The notes below the pieces were generated by a model that searched no databases, was not told where the DNA came from, and worked only from the letters and a program-made list of their open reading frames with translations. 64,000 bases of DNA. Origin: Paenibacillus peoriae (GTDB lineage: Bacteria; Bacillota; Bacilli; Paenibacillales; Paenibacillaceae). Below, piece after piece: positions 63,753-64,000 of this stretch. Position numbers and translations under genes: made by a program. Location: contig NZ_CP092831.1 of assembly GCF_022531965.1 (NCBI RefSeq), positions 2,074,001-2,138,000 of the forward strand. Direction: 5' to 3'. Position 1 is the stretch's first letter; the number at the start of each line of letters is the position of its first letter.

Positions 63753-64000
63753 ATGAGTTTCTTTAGGAAATTGAAGGAAAGCATTGCAAACAAAACTGAA
63801 TCGGTCACAAAACAGTTCAAAGATGGATTGGAAAAAACACGTAAAGGTTTTGTTGAAAAAGTAACGGACTTGATGATTCGCCGCAAAAAGATTGATGAGG
63901 AATTTTATGAGGAACTGGAAGAAATTCTGATCGGAGCGGACGTAGGCGTCAACACGGTTATGAACCTCATTGAAGACCTGCGAGAAGAAGTGAAAAAGCG
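63753..64000 (+). CDS. ftsY: Signal recognition particle receptor FtsY, N-terminal part
   Basis: Runs off the window after 82 codons. MSFFRKLKESIANKTES, then KQFKDGLEKTRKGFVEKVTDLM and IDEEFYEELEEILIGADVGVNT form the N domain. GTPase receptor for SRP at the membrane. CGGAGGGAATCC precedes the ATG; it follows smc by 38 bp. Confidence 0.95.
   Translation, partial: MSFFRKLKESIANKTESVTKQFKDGLEKTRKGFVEKVTDLMIRRKKIDEEFYEELEEILIGADVGVNTVMNLIEDLREEVKK

Noticed and set aside
1..64000. CRISPR array, tRNA or rRNA genes
   Set aside because: No regularly spaced repeats and no recognisable tRNA or rRNA sequence were seen on either strand.

Overview
The window looks like a chromosome segment of a Paenibacillus of the polymyxa/peoriae/terrae type. 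The reasons are a spore-forming Firmicute gene set (YlbJ, a BclA-like spore surface domain), the conserved order rsmD-coaD-ylbJ-sepM-tmcAL-yceD-rpmF-fapR-plsX-fabH-fabD-fabG-acpP-fabF-rnc-smc-ftsY, strong AGGAGG ribosome binding sites with many TTG/GTG starts, and moderate GC with AT-rich intergenic DNA. The genus call is inference; no search was run.

Layout. 1-6.9 kb: end of a GH31 alpha-xylosidase, a class C serine hydrolase, a chemoreceptor and two MFS transporters, the second in an operon with a MarR repressor. 7.06-8.6 kb: an IS1182-type insertion sequence that landed in the transcription terminator of the transaldolase gene and is flanked by two copies of its hairpin; its transposase is split at a textbook -1 slippery site. 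8.7-20.5 kb: transaldolase, a CcpN-like regulator with an apparent AUU start, TraX, a polysaccharide deacetylase, an orphan adenylation-carrier-reductase NRPS, a second chemoreceptor, rpiA-vanZ and a self-regulated MarR. 20.6-23.5 kb: a cobalamin-binding protein carrying the CarH photoreceptor motif, directly followed by a soluble hybrid histidine kinase. 23.5-30 kb: small accessory genes (MFS, nucleotidyltransferase, GNATs, SGNH esterase, TPR, DUF1801, NlpC/P60). 30-36.4 kb: a redox/electrophile block (Fe-alcohol dehydrogenase under a Rex-like site, TetR with Old Yellow Enzyme, MarR with an NQO-type reductase sharing one operator, MarR-DegV). 36.4-44.8 kb: BclA-like protein, MFS, GH42 beta-galactosidase with divergent AraC regulator, KimA potassium importer, acyltransferase. 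45.0-46.3 kb: a compact agr-like quorum-sensing operon (kinase-less membrane protein, AgrB, a 40-aa cysteine-free AgrD), followed on the opposite strand by a candidate small RNA. 46.6-64 kb: conserved housekeeping genes, ending in the FapR-controlled fatty-acid cluster, rnc, smc and the start of ftsY.

The strongest candidates for something new are the B12 light-sensor/hybrid-kinase pair, the minimal agr operon without a kinase, the IS-terminator insertion with its probable programmed frameshift, the 140-nt small RNA, and two regulators (CcpN-like and FapR) whose ribosome binding sites point to near-cognate AUU/AUC start codons. Terminators and operators are called by eye from inverted repeats and promoter hexamers.
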